A DNA stretch of 7,420 nt, from assembly GCA_021776885.1 (NCBI GenBank), contig JAJFFA010000113.1, forward strand, positions 1-7,420, given 5' to 3'. Below are positions 1-5,661 of the stretch, in pieces. A program made the translations under genes and the position numbers. Below the pieces are notes generated by a model. It had not been told where the DNA came from. It worked only from the letters and a program-made list of their open reading frames with translations, and made no database searches. Position 1 is the first letter of the stretch, and each line of letters begins with the position of its first letter. Source of the DNA: Planctomycetota bacterium. Its GTDB lineage: Bacteria; Planctomycetota; UBA1135; GCA-002686595.

Positions 1-332
1 TCCTCGGTCATGCGCAGCAGCAGCTGATCGCGGGTGATCCCGGCGTTGTTGACCAGGACGTCGAGGCCACCCATCTCCTTGATCACCTCTTCCACCAGGG
101 CCTGGACCGCGTTGGTGTTCGCGACGTCGACCCCCATGGCGCGCGACGCATTGTCGCCTTCCCCACCCCGGGCCTGGGCGCAGAGCCCGGCCGTCTCGGT
201 CGCATTCTCGGCCCGCGAGGCGACACAGGCCACGCTCGCGCCCCTCTGCGCCAGGCGCAGGGCGATCGAGCGCCCAATGCCCCGGCTGGCGCCGGTGACG
301 AGGGCGACCTTTCCAGTGAGGAAGCGCTCCAA
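1..332 (-). CDS. fabG: 3-oxoacyl-[ACP] reductase FabG, N-terminal part (cut by window edge)
   Basis: NADPH-dependent reductase of fatty-acid elongation, reducing 3-oxoacyl-ACP to 3-hydroxyacyl-ACP in the cytosol. About 110 residues are visible. They form the start of a short-chain dehydrogenase Rossmann fold: the nucleotide-binding TGASRGIG is at residues 13-20 and the structural NNAG at 95-98, followed by ITRD as in typical FabG. The catalytic Ser and YxxxK lie beyond the window. The start is inferred as TTG at 332, giving MERFLTGKVALVTG. An in-frame TGA lies upstream and no ATG or GTG falls between it and the TTG, and the lead before GKVALVTG has the usual length. No clear Shine-Dalgarno sequence precedes it. 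It is the third gene of fabH-fabD-fabG but is 175 bp from fabD, with its own candidate promoter. Family assignment is firm because of the cluster; the start codon is less certain. Confidence 0.93.
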   Translation of the reverse strand, partial: MERFLTGKVALVTGASRGIGRSIALRLAQRGASVACVASRAENATETAGLCAQARGGEGDNASRAMGVDVANTNAVQALVEEVIKEMGGLDVLVNNAGITRDQLLLRMTE

Positions 333-372
333 TAGAGTCGTGGGAAGGGTCGTCGGAGGGGGGCAGGGGGCC

Positions 373-396
373 CGCCGGGGTCAGCTGACCCGGGCG
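373..396. promoter_or_regulatory. 24-bp near-perfect palindrome, candidate operator or leader hairpin ahead of fabG
   Basis: The core GGGTCAGCTGACCC (378-391) is a perfect 14-bp palindrome. After one mismatched pair (377/392), four more pairs (373-376 with 393-396) extend the symmetry to 24 bp. It begins a few bases downstream of the predicted transcription start of the fabG promoter, a usual place for a repressor site. In RNA it could fold as a stem with an AGCU loop. The symmetry is seen directly; the regulatory role is inference and no regulator is identified. Confidence 0.5.
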
Positions 397-405
397 CGGT
401 GCCGG

Positions 406-434
406 ACTATAGCCCTGCCCCAGGGCACAAGCAA
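406..434 (-). promoter_or_regulatory. Candidate sigma70-type promoter for fabG
   Basis: On the minus strand TTGCTT (434-429) is followed after exactly 17 bp by TATAGT (411-406). The -10 box matches 5 of 6 consensus positions and the -35 box 3 of 6. It is an unusually AT-containing spot in a very GC-rich intergenic region. Transcription would begin near 399-400, leaving a leader of about 67 nt before the TTG start of fabG. This would allow fabG, and whatever follows it, to be expressed apart from fabH-fabD. Confidence 0.45.
412..426. repeat. Short inverted repeat inside the fabG promoter spacer
   Basis: GCCCTG and CAGGGC form a perfect 6-bp stem with a 3-base loop, lying between the candidate -35 and -10 boxes. 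It could be a second protein-binding half-site pair or the hairpin of a transcript reading through from fabD. There is no T-run after it on the minus strand, so it is not a canonical terminator. Confidence 0.3.
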
Positions 435-464
435 CGTCGGTCAGGTGCAGGTCCCGTGGCCTGT

Positions 465-488
465 CCGGCCCGGGGCCGGGGGCCCCCC
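465..488. repeat. GC-rich dyad cluster just after the fabD stop
   Basis: CCGGCCC-G-GGGCCGG (465-479) is a perfect odd-centred palindrome. It overlaps GGGGGCCCCC (478-487). Together they sit 20 to 43 nt past the fabD stop on the minus strand. They could form strong RNA hairpins that pause or attenuate transcription between fabD and fabG. No T-tract follows, so intrinsic termination is not supported. Confidence 0.3.
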
Positions 489-507
489 TCGCCCACGACG
501 AGGTGTG

Positions 508-1425
508 TCAAAGCCCTGCGTCCTTTGGGGTTGCGGCCGACTGCACCTGGGCCTCGGGCTCGATCCGTCCCATCAGCCCCGCGAGGACCTGGCCGGGCCC
601 GGGCTCCAGGAACTCGCGCTGCCCCTCGGCCAGCATCCAGCGCATGCTCGCTTCCCAGCGCACGGGGGCGCAGACCTGGAGCGCCAGGGCCTCGCGGATC
701 GAGTCCGGGCTGGTATGGGGCGCGGCGCTGACGTTCGAGACCACCGGGCAGCTCGGGGGCCGGATCTCGACCTCGGCCAGGGCCGCGGCCAGGGCGTCTG
801 CGGCCGGGCGCATGCACTCCGAGTGGAAGCCACCGGCCACCACCAGGCGCCGCGTGCGCCGCACGCCGTGCTCCTTGGCCGCGGCCTCGATGGCCTCCAG
901 GGCCGGCAGCTCGCCCGAGACGATCACCTGGCCGGGCGCGTTCAGGTTCGCCACCTGGGCGATGCCGACCCGCGAGCCCACTTCGGCCAGGGCCACGGCC
1001 TGCTCCTCGCTGGCCCCCATCAGACTGAGCATGCCGCTCTCGTGCTCCTCACTCGCGCGCTGCATCGCTTCGCCGCGCAAGCGCACGAGCCGCACGCCGT
1101 CCTCGAAGGACAGGACGCCCGCAGCCCAGAGAGCCGTGTACTCCCCCAGGGAGAGGCCGGCCGTCATCGGAAGCGACGCGAGCTCGAGGCCCTGGGCTTC
1201 GAGCACGCGCACGATCGCGACGCTGGTCGTGAAGATGCCGGGTTGGGCCACATCCGTGCGGTGGACGGCATCGCCTCCCTCCCAGCAGGTGCCCGAGAGG
1301 GGAAAATCGAGGGCCGCGTCCGCGGCCTCGAAGGTCTCGCGCGCGATCGGGTGGGCGTCGCACCAGTCGCGCCCCATGCCCGCATGCTGCGCGCCCTGAC
1401 CGGGGAACAGGATCGCCTTGCTCAT
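508..1425 (-). CDS. fabD: Malonyl-CoA:ACP transacylase FabD
   Basis: Transfers malonyl from malonyl-CoA to acyl carrier protein, supplying the extender unit of type II fatty-acid synthesis in the cytosol. The protein is 305 aa, normal for the family (about 310). Visible motifs are GQGAQ at 9-13, the nucleophile motif GLSLGE at 90-95 with Ser92, Arg117 in LRGEAM, the catalytic His201 in GGFHSECM, and the C-terminal EPGPGQVL near 274-281. The residue before the nucleophile is Leu where E. coli FabD has His (GHSLGE); the catalytic Ser and distal His are intact. The start is the ATG giving MSKAILFPGQGAQ. A strong AAGGAG sits 7 bases upstream, the clearest ribosome-binding site in the window. A longer in-frame reading upstream overlaps fabH and is rejected. 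The gene lies 23 bp after fabH, so the two are almost surely co-transcribed. Confidence 0.97.
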   Translation of the reverse strand: MSKAILFPGQGAQHAGMGRDWCDAHPIARETFEAADAALDFPLSGTCWEGGDAVHRTDVAQPGIFTTSVAIVRVLEAQGLELASLPMTAGLSLGEYTALWAAGVLSFEDGVRLVRLRGEAMQRASEEHESGMLSLMGASEEQAVALAEVGSRVGIAQVANLNAPGQVIVSGELPALEAIEAAAKEHGVRRTRRLVVAGGFHSECMRPAADALAAALAEVEIRPPSCPVVSNVSAAPHTSPDSIREALALQVCAPVRWEASMRWMLAEGQREFLEPGPGQVLAGLMGRIEPEAQVQSAATPKDAGL

Positions 1426-1429
1426 GCTG

Positions 1430-1440
1430 TGTCTCCTTGC
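1430..1440 (-). promoter_or_regulatory. Ribosome-binding site of fabD
   Basis: In the 23-bp fabH-fabD gap the minus strand reads GCAAGGAGACACAGC immediately before ATG. AAGGAG is placed about 7 bases from the start. It fixes the fabD start and contrasts with the other genes here, where no comparable sequence is visible. Confidence 0.75.
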
Positions 1441-1448
1441 CTCGCCCG

Positions 1449-2438
1449 CTACCAGCGCAGGAGCGTCCCGCCCCAGGTCAGCCCGGCGCCAAAGGCCACC
1501 AGCACGACGTGCTTGCCCTTCTCGATGCGACCCCCGCGCAGGGCCTCGTCGAGGGCCAGGGGCACGCTGGCGGCGGACGTGTTGCCGTAGCGGTCGATGT
1601 TGACGATGACCTTCTCCGGGTCCCAGTCGATGCGCTCGAGGGCCGAATCGATGATGCGCTGGTTGACCTGGTGCGGCACGACCAGGCCCACCTCCTCGCG
1701 GTCCAGGCCCTCGGTCAGCTCCGCGATCAGCCCCGACATCTTGGTCACCGCGAAGCGGAAGACCTCGCGTCCGCGCAGGGTGATGAAGTGCTGGTCGCGG
1801 TCGTAATCGGGGTGGTTGTGGGGAATCGCCGCCCCGCCCACGGGGATGTGGATGAACTCGAAGCCGGAGCCGTCCGCGCCCAGGATCGTGCGCAGCACCT
1901 CGCCCTGCTCGCACTGCTCCCAGGGACGCAGCACGGCGGCGCCGGCGCCGTCCCCGAACAGGATGCACGAGGTGCGATCCTGCATGTTCAGGTAGCGGCT
2001 GAGGGTCTCGGCGCCGATGACGAGGACGCACTTCGCACGCCCCGCGCCGACGAAGGCCTCGCCCGTGTGCAGGGCCGTCAGGAAGCCCGTGCAGGCCGCG
2101 GCGACGTCGAAGGCGCCGGCCTTCTTGGCGCCCAGGCGGTCCTGCACCAGGCAGGCCACGGAGGGCATCAGGTAGTCGGGGGTGAGGGTGCCGACCACGA
2201 TCAGGTCCAGGTCCTCGGGACCCACCCCGGCGGCCTCCATGGCCGCCGCAGCGGCCTTCATGCAGAGGTCGGAATTGTTCTCACCCTCGGACACGAAGCG
2301 GCGCTCGCGGATGCCGGTCCTCTGGACGATCCACTCGTCGCTGGTATCGACCAGCTTGGCGAAGTCGTCGTTCTTCATCACCCTCTCCGGCGCATAGGAG
2401 CCGGTTCCGGCAATGCCGACGCGGACGATTTCGGTCAT
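1449..2438 (-). CDS. fabH: 3-oxoacyl-[ACP] synthase III FabH
   Basis: Initiating condensing enzyme of type II fatty-acid synthesis, joining an acyl-CoA primer (usually acetyl-CoA) to malonyl-ACP in the cytosol. The protein is 329 aa, the usual length, with a complete thiolase fold. The N-terminal GIAGTGSYAPERV and DEWIVQRTGIRERR (35-47) are typical. The Cys-His-Asn triad is present: Cys116 in AAACTGF, His256 in PHQVNQRI and Asn286 in YGNTSAAS. The glycine-rich FGDGAGAAVL (161-170) and the C-terminal FGAGLTWGG are also intact. PHQVN has Val where most FabH proteins have Ala; this is probably neutral. The ATG start gives a family-typical N-terminus, but no strong Shine-Dalgarno sequence precedes it. 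It is the first gene of the fabH-fabD pair and lies 95 bp after the GT87-like gene on the same strand, so read-through from there is possible. Primer preference cannot be read from the sequence. Confidence 0.97.
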   Translation of the reverse strand: MTEIVRVGIAGTGSYAPERVMKNDDFAKLVDTSDEWIVQRTGIRERRFVSEGENNSDLCMKAAAAAMEAAGVGPEDLDLIVVGTLTPDYLMPSVACLVQDRLGAKKAGAFDVAAACTGFLTALHTGEAFVGAGRAKCVLVIGAETLSRYLNMQDRTSCILFGDGAGAAVLRPWEQCEQGEVLRTILGADGSGFEFIHIPVGGAAIPHNHPDYDRDQHFITLRGREVFRFAVTKMSGLIAELTEGLDREEVGLVVPHQVNQRIIDSALERIDWDPEKVIVNIDRYGNTSAASVPLALDEALRGGRIEKGKHVVLVAFGAGLTWGGTLLRW

Positions 2439-2468
2439 GGATGGAGCCTGGGCGGGGGAAAACGGGAC

Positions 2469-2482
2469 GGGCGGAACCGCCC
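2469..2482. terminator. Hairpin between the GT87-like gene and fabH, weak terminator candidate
   Basis: GGGCGG and CCGCCC pair perfectly around AA (plus) or TT (minus). On the minus strand the stem lies about 50 nt past the stop of the GT87-like gene and is followed after six bases by TTTT. On the plus strand TTTCCTT follows directly, but no plus-strand gene ends here. It may end or attenuate the upstream transcript before fabH, or be a fabH leader element. The short stem makes this tentative. No convincing fabH promoter was found in the 95-bp gap. Confidence 0.35.
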
Positions 2483-2533
2483 TTTCCTTAACAAGCAGAG
2501 ACGTCCGAGGCCAGTCGGAGGCCGAGAAGAGAG

Positions 2534-3865
2534 CTACGCAGAGCTTCCAGAGCGCTTCTCCGGCACCAACCCGAGGCCGAACAGGGTCACGAGGGCCAGG
2601 GCGATCAGCCAGGCGGCGGCGACGCGCGCGTCGTGCCAGGCCGGAGCCGAGCGCAGGCCCTCGGTGGCGATGACGTAGGTGGCCAGGGCGGCGGCGAGCA
2701 GCGGCGCGGAGCGCGGCGCTGCGGCGCCGCGCGGCCGCAGCAGGACGAGGACCAGGGGCACCGCGGCGACCAGGTAGTGGATCCAGGCCAGCTGGGCGCC
2801 GATCAACGGCAGCACGGCTCCGAGCCCGATCAGGCGCAGGTCCGCCAGCTCGTCCGCCGCGCCCGCCGCGCCCGGGCCCGCCGCGGCCCGCGCGCTGCGG
2901 ACGCCGCTTTTCCAGGCGGCGTAGCCCAACCCGGCGGCCAGCAGCAGGATCAAGAACGGGCCGGTGGCCAGGCCCAGGTCAGCGAGCAGGCGCGCGAGGC
3001 TGACGTTGCCCTGGGTCACCTCGTGGGGGTACTCCCCCATCAGCTGCGGCAGGGTGCGCGCCCACGAGGCCCAGGCGGCGGCCCCGCCGAACCAGGCGCT
3101 CGAGAGCCCCACGGCCAGCCCAGCGCCGAGGCTGAAGCCCGCGGCCTCGAGCCCCAACCGGCGCCAGTCGCGCGCGCCGCAGCGGGCCAGGGTCAGGGCG
3201 AAGGGCACGAAGGCGAGGGTCGGCTTGAAGAGCACGAAGAGGCCCAGCACGGCCGCGGCGGACAGGTGTCGAGCCGCGCTCGCCCCGCGCCCGAGCCAGG
3301 CGGCCAGGGCCAGGCCGGCGACGAGGAAGCGGCCGACGTTGCCGACGCGCATGTCGGAGACCACCGGCCCGAAGGCGGAGAGCAGGGCCACGCCGGCGAG
3401 GCAGGCGCCCAGCCAGGAGAAGCCGACGAGGCGCGCGAGGAGCAACACGGCGGCCGCGTAGGCCAGGACGCCCGCGTCGTGGGTGCGGTTCGCATCGCGC
3501 CCGTAGGCGCCGCTGGAGGTGACCCCGAAGAGGGTGTAGAGCCAGGGTGTCGAGTAGGTCTCGAGCACGGCGCGCTCCTCCGCCGCGGCCAGTCGGCGGC
3601 TCCCGCGGCGGCGCGTCCCGTCCAGCTCGGCCCGCGCTTCGGCCAGGAGCCGCGCGCCGTGGCGCTCGCGCTGGGCGTCGGTCCACAGGTCCCCGGCACC
3701 GGGCTGGTGTGCGGCGCGACCCGTGGCCCAGAACTGGTAGAAGTCGATGCCGGCGAACTGGCGCCCGTAGCTCGAGGCCTGGCCCACGGCCAGGACCAGG
3801 GCGAGCAGGGCCAGGAGCCGCAGCCCGAGTGGAGTGCTCGCCGGAGGCGGGGTGTCGGTGGACAT
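2534..3865 (-). CDS. GT87/DUF2029-like multi-pass membrane glycosyltransferase (putative)
   Basis: A 443-aa integral membrane protein, likely a GT-C-fold enzyme moving sugars from polyprenyl-phosphate donors at the outer face of the inner membrane. There are roughly ten hydrophobic segments, including about 13-31, 131-147, 150-170, 178-192, 203-225, 243-259, 300-317, 345-377, 387-401 and 414-434. Features recalling the family are an acidic residue in the first outer loop (Asp41 in GIDFYQFWATG), NVGRFLVAGLALAAW (176-190), FKPTLAFVPFAL (213-224), TQGNVSLARLL (284-294) and WIHYLVAAVPLVL (361-373), which resembles the late WxHY motif. Substrate and product are unknown. The start is ATG with no Shine-Dalgarno sequence, 62 bp from the divergent sulfatase-like gene. 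It separates plsX from fabH, an unusual position. A generic membrane protein of unknown function is the alternative; membrane topology is much surer than the catalytic role. Confidence 0.7.
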   Translation of the reverse strand: MSTDTPPPASTPLGLRLLALLALVLAVGQASSYGRQFAGIDFYQFWATGRAAHQPGAGDLWTDAQRERHGARLLAEARAELDGTRRRGSRRLAAAEERAVLETYSTPWLYTLFGVTSSGAYGRDANRTHDAGVLAYAAAVLLLARLVGFSWLGACLAGVALLSAFGPVVSDMRVGNVGRFLVAGLALAAWLGRGASAARHLSAAAVLGLFVLFKPTLAFVPFALTLARCGARDWRRLGLEAAGFSLGAGLAVGLSSAWFGGAAAWASWARTLPQLMGEYPHEVTQGNVSLARLLADLGLATGPFLILLLAAGLGYAAWKSGVRSARAAAGPGAAGAADELADLRLIGLGAVLPLIGAQLAWIHYLVAAVPLVLVLLRPRGAAAPRSAPLLAAALATYVIATEGLRSAPAWHDARVAAAWLIALALVTLFGLGLVPEKRSGSSA

Positions 3866-3873
3866 GGCGGGCC

Positions 3874-3903
3874 ATCATCGCGGGCGCGCGGATCGAGGTC
3901 CAA
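3874..3903 (-). promoter_or_regulatory. Candidate promoter of the GT87-like gene, possibly giving a leaderless mRNA
   Basis: On the minus strand TTGGAC (3903-3898) and GATGAT (3879-3874) are 18 bp apart, matching consensus at 3 and 4 of 6 positions. Only 8 bases separate the -10 box from the ATG, so transcription would start at or next to the start codon. This fits the lack of a Shine-Dalgarno sequence. Weak evidence on its own. Confidence 0.3.
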
Positions 3904-3914
3904 TGCCGCGCGGC

Positions 3915-3920
3915 TATGAT
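3915..3920 (+). promoter_or_regulatory. Candidate -10 box of the sulfatase-like gene
   Basis: TATGAT matches the -10 consensus at 5 of 6 positions and ends 7 bases before the ATG at 3928. If used, the transcript would start at the start codon, giving a leaderless mRNA. No recognisable -35 box lies 16-18 bp upstream. The box overlaps the alternative in-frame ATG at 3916, so promoter use would favour the 3928 start. Confidence 0.3.
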
Positions 3921-3927
3921 CGGCGCC

Positions 3928-5394
3928 ATGGGTTTCCTCTCCAGGCGTCGGGCCGAGCCCCGGCCCCGCTGGCTGACCAGGGCGCTGATCGGGTCGCTGC
4001 CGATCCCCCTGGCCCTGGCCTGCAGCCCCGGGTCCGAGCAGCCGTCGCCGCGCTTCGAGCGGGTCATCCTCTTGACCTGCGACACCCTGCGCGCCGACCG
4101 GCTGGGGTGCTACGGGTACGAGCGCAGCACCACCCCGAACCTCGACGCCCTGGCCCGCGGCGGCCTGACCTTCGAGCACGCCTTCGCCTCGGCGCCCATG
4201 ACCACCCCCGCCGTGTCGAGTGTGATGACCGGACGCCTGCCGCGCGAGATCGGCGCCGTACCGGGCAACCGGCGCGTCCTGCCCCCCGAGGCCGTGACCC
4301 TGGCCGAGGTGATCGCGGCCGCGGGCATTCCGACCCTGGCCGTGGTCTCGAACTGGATCCTGCACGAGCGCGCGGACGAGGCGGGCGCGCGGGTCGGCGT
4401 GGCCCAGGGCTTCGACGTCTTCGACGACGAGATGGAGCGCCAGGAGCGCAACCGCGGGGAGTTCGAGCGCACCGCACGCCCCACGACCCAGGCCGCCATC
4501 TCCAGGCTCGAGGAGCTCCTGGTCCAGGGCGACGAGCGCTTCTTCCTGTGGGTCCACTACCAGGACCCCCACGGTCCCTACGAGCCGCCGCCCGGCGCCC
4601 TGCGCGAGCTCTTCGCCGGGGGCGCACTGCCGCGCTCCGCGGAGCGCCTGGCCCTCGGCACGAGCTCGAAGGGCGCCGGCCAGATCCCCGCCTACCAGGC
4701 CCTGGCCGAGGAGCGCGACCCCGAGGTCTACCGCGCACTGTACGACGCCGAGATCCGCCACTTCGACGCCGAGCTCGGCCGGCTGCTGGGCTTCCTGCGC
4801 GCCCGCGGCCTGCTCGACGACGCCCTGGTCCTGTTCACCTCGGACCACGGCGAGTCCATGGGCGAGCACGACCACTGGTTCTGCCACGGCGAGAACGTCT
4901 TCCGCGAGCAGGTCAGCGTGCCCCTGATCCTCTCGGCCCCCGGGTCCGCCGCGGTGCACTGGAAGCCGGGCGAGCGCTCGTCCGCCCTCGCCGGCCAGGT
5001 CGACGTCTTCCCCACGGTCCTCGCGGCCCTGGGACTCGAGGGCCCCGACGTGCGCGGCGTCTCCCTGCTCGCCGGCGCTCCCGCCGAGCGCATCCTGCCC
5101 CAGGACCTCTTCAGCCCGAAGGGCCTGGTGCCCGCCGTCAGCGACGGTCGCCACCGGGCCGTGTGGAGCGCGGCGAGCGAGACCTGGGCCCTCTACGACC
5201 TCGAGGCCGATCCCCTGGAGACGCGCGACCTCTCGAGCGAGGACCCGGCGCGACTGGCCGCCCTGGTCGAGGCCCACGCCGAGCTGCACCTCGAGCTGAA
5301 CCGAGCGGCCCTCGAGGGCAGCGACCTGAGCGTCGACGTCGAAGGCGAGGGGCGCCTGCGCGCCCTGGGCTACAGCGGGGACGAGGACGACTGA
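3928..5394 (+). CDS. Exported sulfatase-like hydrolase/transferase (alkaline phosphatase superfamily)
   Basis: A 488-aa protein of the sulfatase fold (PF00884-type), probably exported. The N-terminus has an Arg-rich stretch, a hydrophobic run and LALAC with Cys32, a relaxed lipobox suggesting a lipoprotein. Fold motifs in order: LTCDTLRADRLGCYGY (49-64, metal-binding Asp52), TTPNLDALARGGLTF (68-82), TTPAVSSVMTGR (92-103), HYQDPHGPYEPP (210-221), LYDAEIRHFDAELGRLL (271-287), FTSDHGESMGEH (303-314, Asp306/His307) and VPLILSAPG (331-339). At the nucleophile position the formylglycine signature C/S-x-P-x-R is replaced by Thr92-Thr-Pro-Ala-Val. A classical FGly-dependent sulfatase is therefore unlikely; Thr-nucleophile relatives include phosphoethanolamine and phosphoglycerol transferases. 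The substrate is unknown. ATG 3916 would add four residues. It is divergent from the GT87-like gene and convergent with plsX, so it has its own transcription unit. Family call is firm, function open. Confidence 0.88.
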   Translation: MGFLSRRRAEPRPRWLTRALIGSLPIPLALACSPGSEQPSPRFERVILLTCDTLRADRLGCYGYERSTTPNLDALARGGLTFEHAFASAPMTTPAVSSVMTGRLPREIGAVPGNRRVLPPEAVTLAEVIAAAGIPTLAVVSNWILHERADEAGARVGVAQGFDVFDDEMERQERNRGEFERTARPTTQAAISRLEELLVQGDERFFLWVHYQDPHGPYEPPPGALRELFAGGALPRSAERLALGTSSKGAGQIPAYQALAEERDPEVYRALYDAEIRHFDAELGRLLGFLRARGLLDDALVLFTSDHGESMGEHDHWFCHGENVFREQVSVPLILSAPGSAAVHWKPGERSSALAGQVDVFPTVLAALGLEGPDVRGVSLLAGAPAERILPQDLFSPKGLVPAVSDGRHRAVWSAASETWALYDLEADPLETRDLSSEDPARLAALVEAHAELHLELNRAALEGSDLSVDVEGEGRLRALGYSGDEDD

Positions 5395-5661
5395 GGTGCG
5401 CTCGCCGCTTCAGCAGCGGACCCAGGGCGGCAGCCAGCGCGCGTCTCGTGCGCAGCGAGCCTTCCGCGCAGCCGCGAAGCGGTCGCGCCGTCGGTCTCAG
5501 CCCCCTTGGGCCGGCGGGGCGACGGGGATGGGGGCGAGGGAGCGGACCCTGCCCCCAGATCCGGAGCCATCGAGCGTCTTGCTTGATGGAGGACGGGCGT
5601 GGCCAGGGCACAGCCTGCTCGGCAACGGGCGCCTGGCTGGTATGAGGTCGCTCGCTACGAG
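5395..5661. other. Convergent intergenic region between the sulfatase-like gene and plsX
   Basis: This 267-bp region has no believable gene: the short open frames in it are Arg/Ser-rich and lie in overlapping phases. It holds three small hairpins. CCGCT/AGCGG is at 5405-5419, just past the sulfatase-like stop. CCATCGAG/CTTGATGG is at 5567-5589, with one G-U pair on the plus strand. GCTCG/CGAGC is at 5650-5662, touching the plsX stop. None has a T-run, so the terminators for the two genes are unclear. A G-run cluster lies at 5508-5540. No tRNA-like fold was seen. Confidence 0.6.
5508..5540 (+). other. G-quadruplex-type G-run cluster
   Basis: Five runs of three or more G (starting at 5508, 5516, 5524, 5530 and 5538) are separated by loops of 5, 4, 2 and 3 bases. 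This satisfies the usual G3+N1-7 pattern on the plus strand. It lies between two convergent genes, where a G-quadruplex could stall transcription. In such GC-rich DNA it may be chance. Confidence 0.4.

Noticed and set aside
358..380. G-quadruplex motif upstream of fabG
   Set aside because: Only three clear G-runs are close enough; the fourth is 11 bases away, beyond the usual loop limit.
34..1590. Plus-strand 518-aa open frame antisense to fabG and fabD
   Set aside because: It lies opposite two genes with complete conserved motifs, is rich in Arg/Ala/Gly/His with no recognisable domain, and is expected by chance in GC-rich DNA where stop codons are rare.
508..2031. A longer FabD starting upstream of the ATG at 1425
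   Set aside because: The extra N-terminal residues are the shifted reading of fabH and are Arg/Pro-rich; the ATG at 1425 has a strong AAGGAG and gives the standard FabD N-terminus.
1437..2678. Plus-strand 413-aa open frame antisense to fabH
   Set aside because: Low-complexity His/Gly/Ala-rich translation with no family resemblance, opposite a clear fabH; it is a shadow frame.
3193..5289. Minus-strand 698-aa open frame opposite the sulfatase-like gene
   Set aside because: It is the longest frame in the window but reads as Gly/Gln/Val-rich compositional sequence and runs out of frame into the GT87-like gene, while the plus strand shows ordered sulfatase-fold motifs.
5567..5589. Intrinsic terminator of the sulfatase-like gene
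   Set aside because: The 8-bp stem with 7-base loop is real on the plus strand, but it is 170 nt past the stop and lacks a T-run, so it was noted only as a hairpin.
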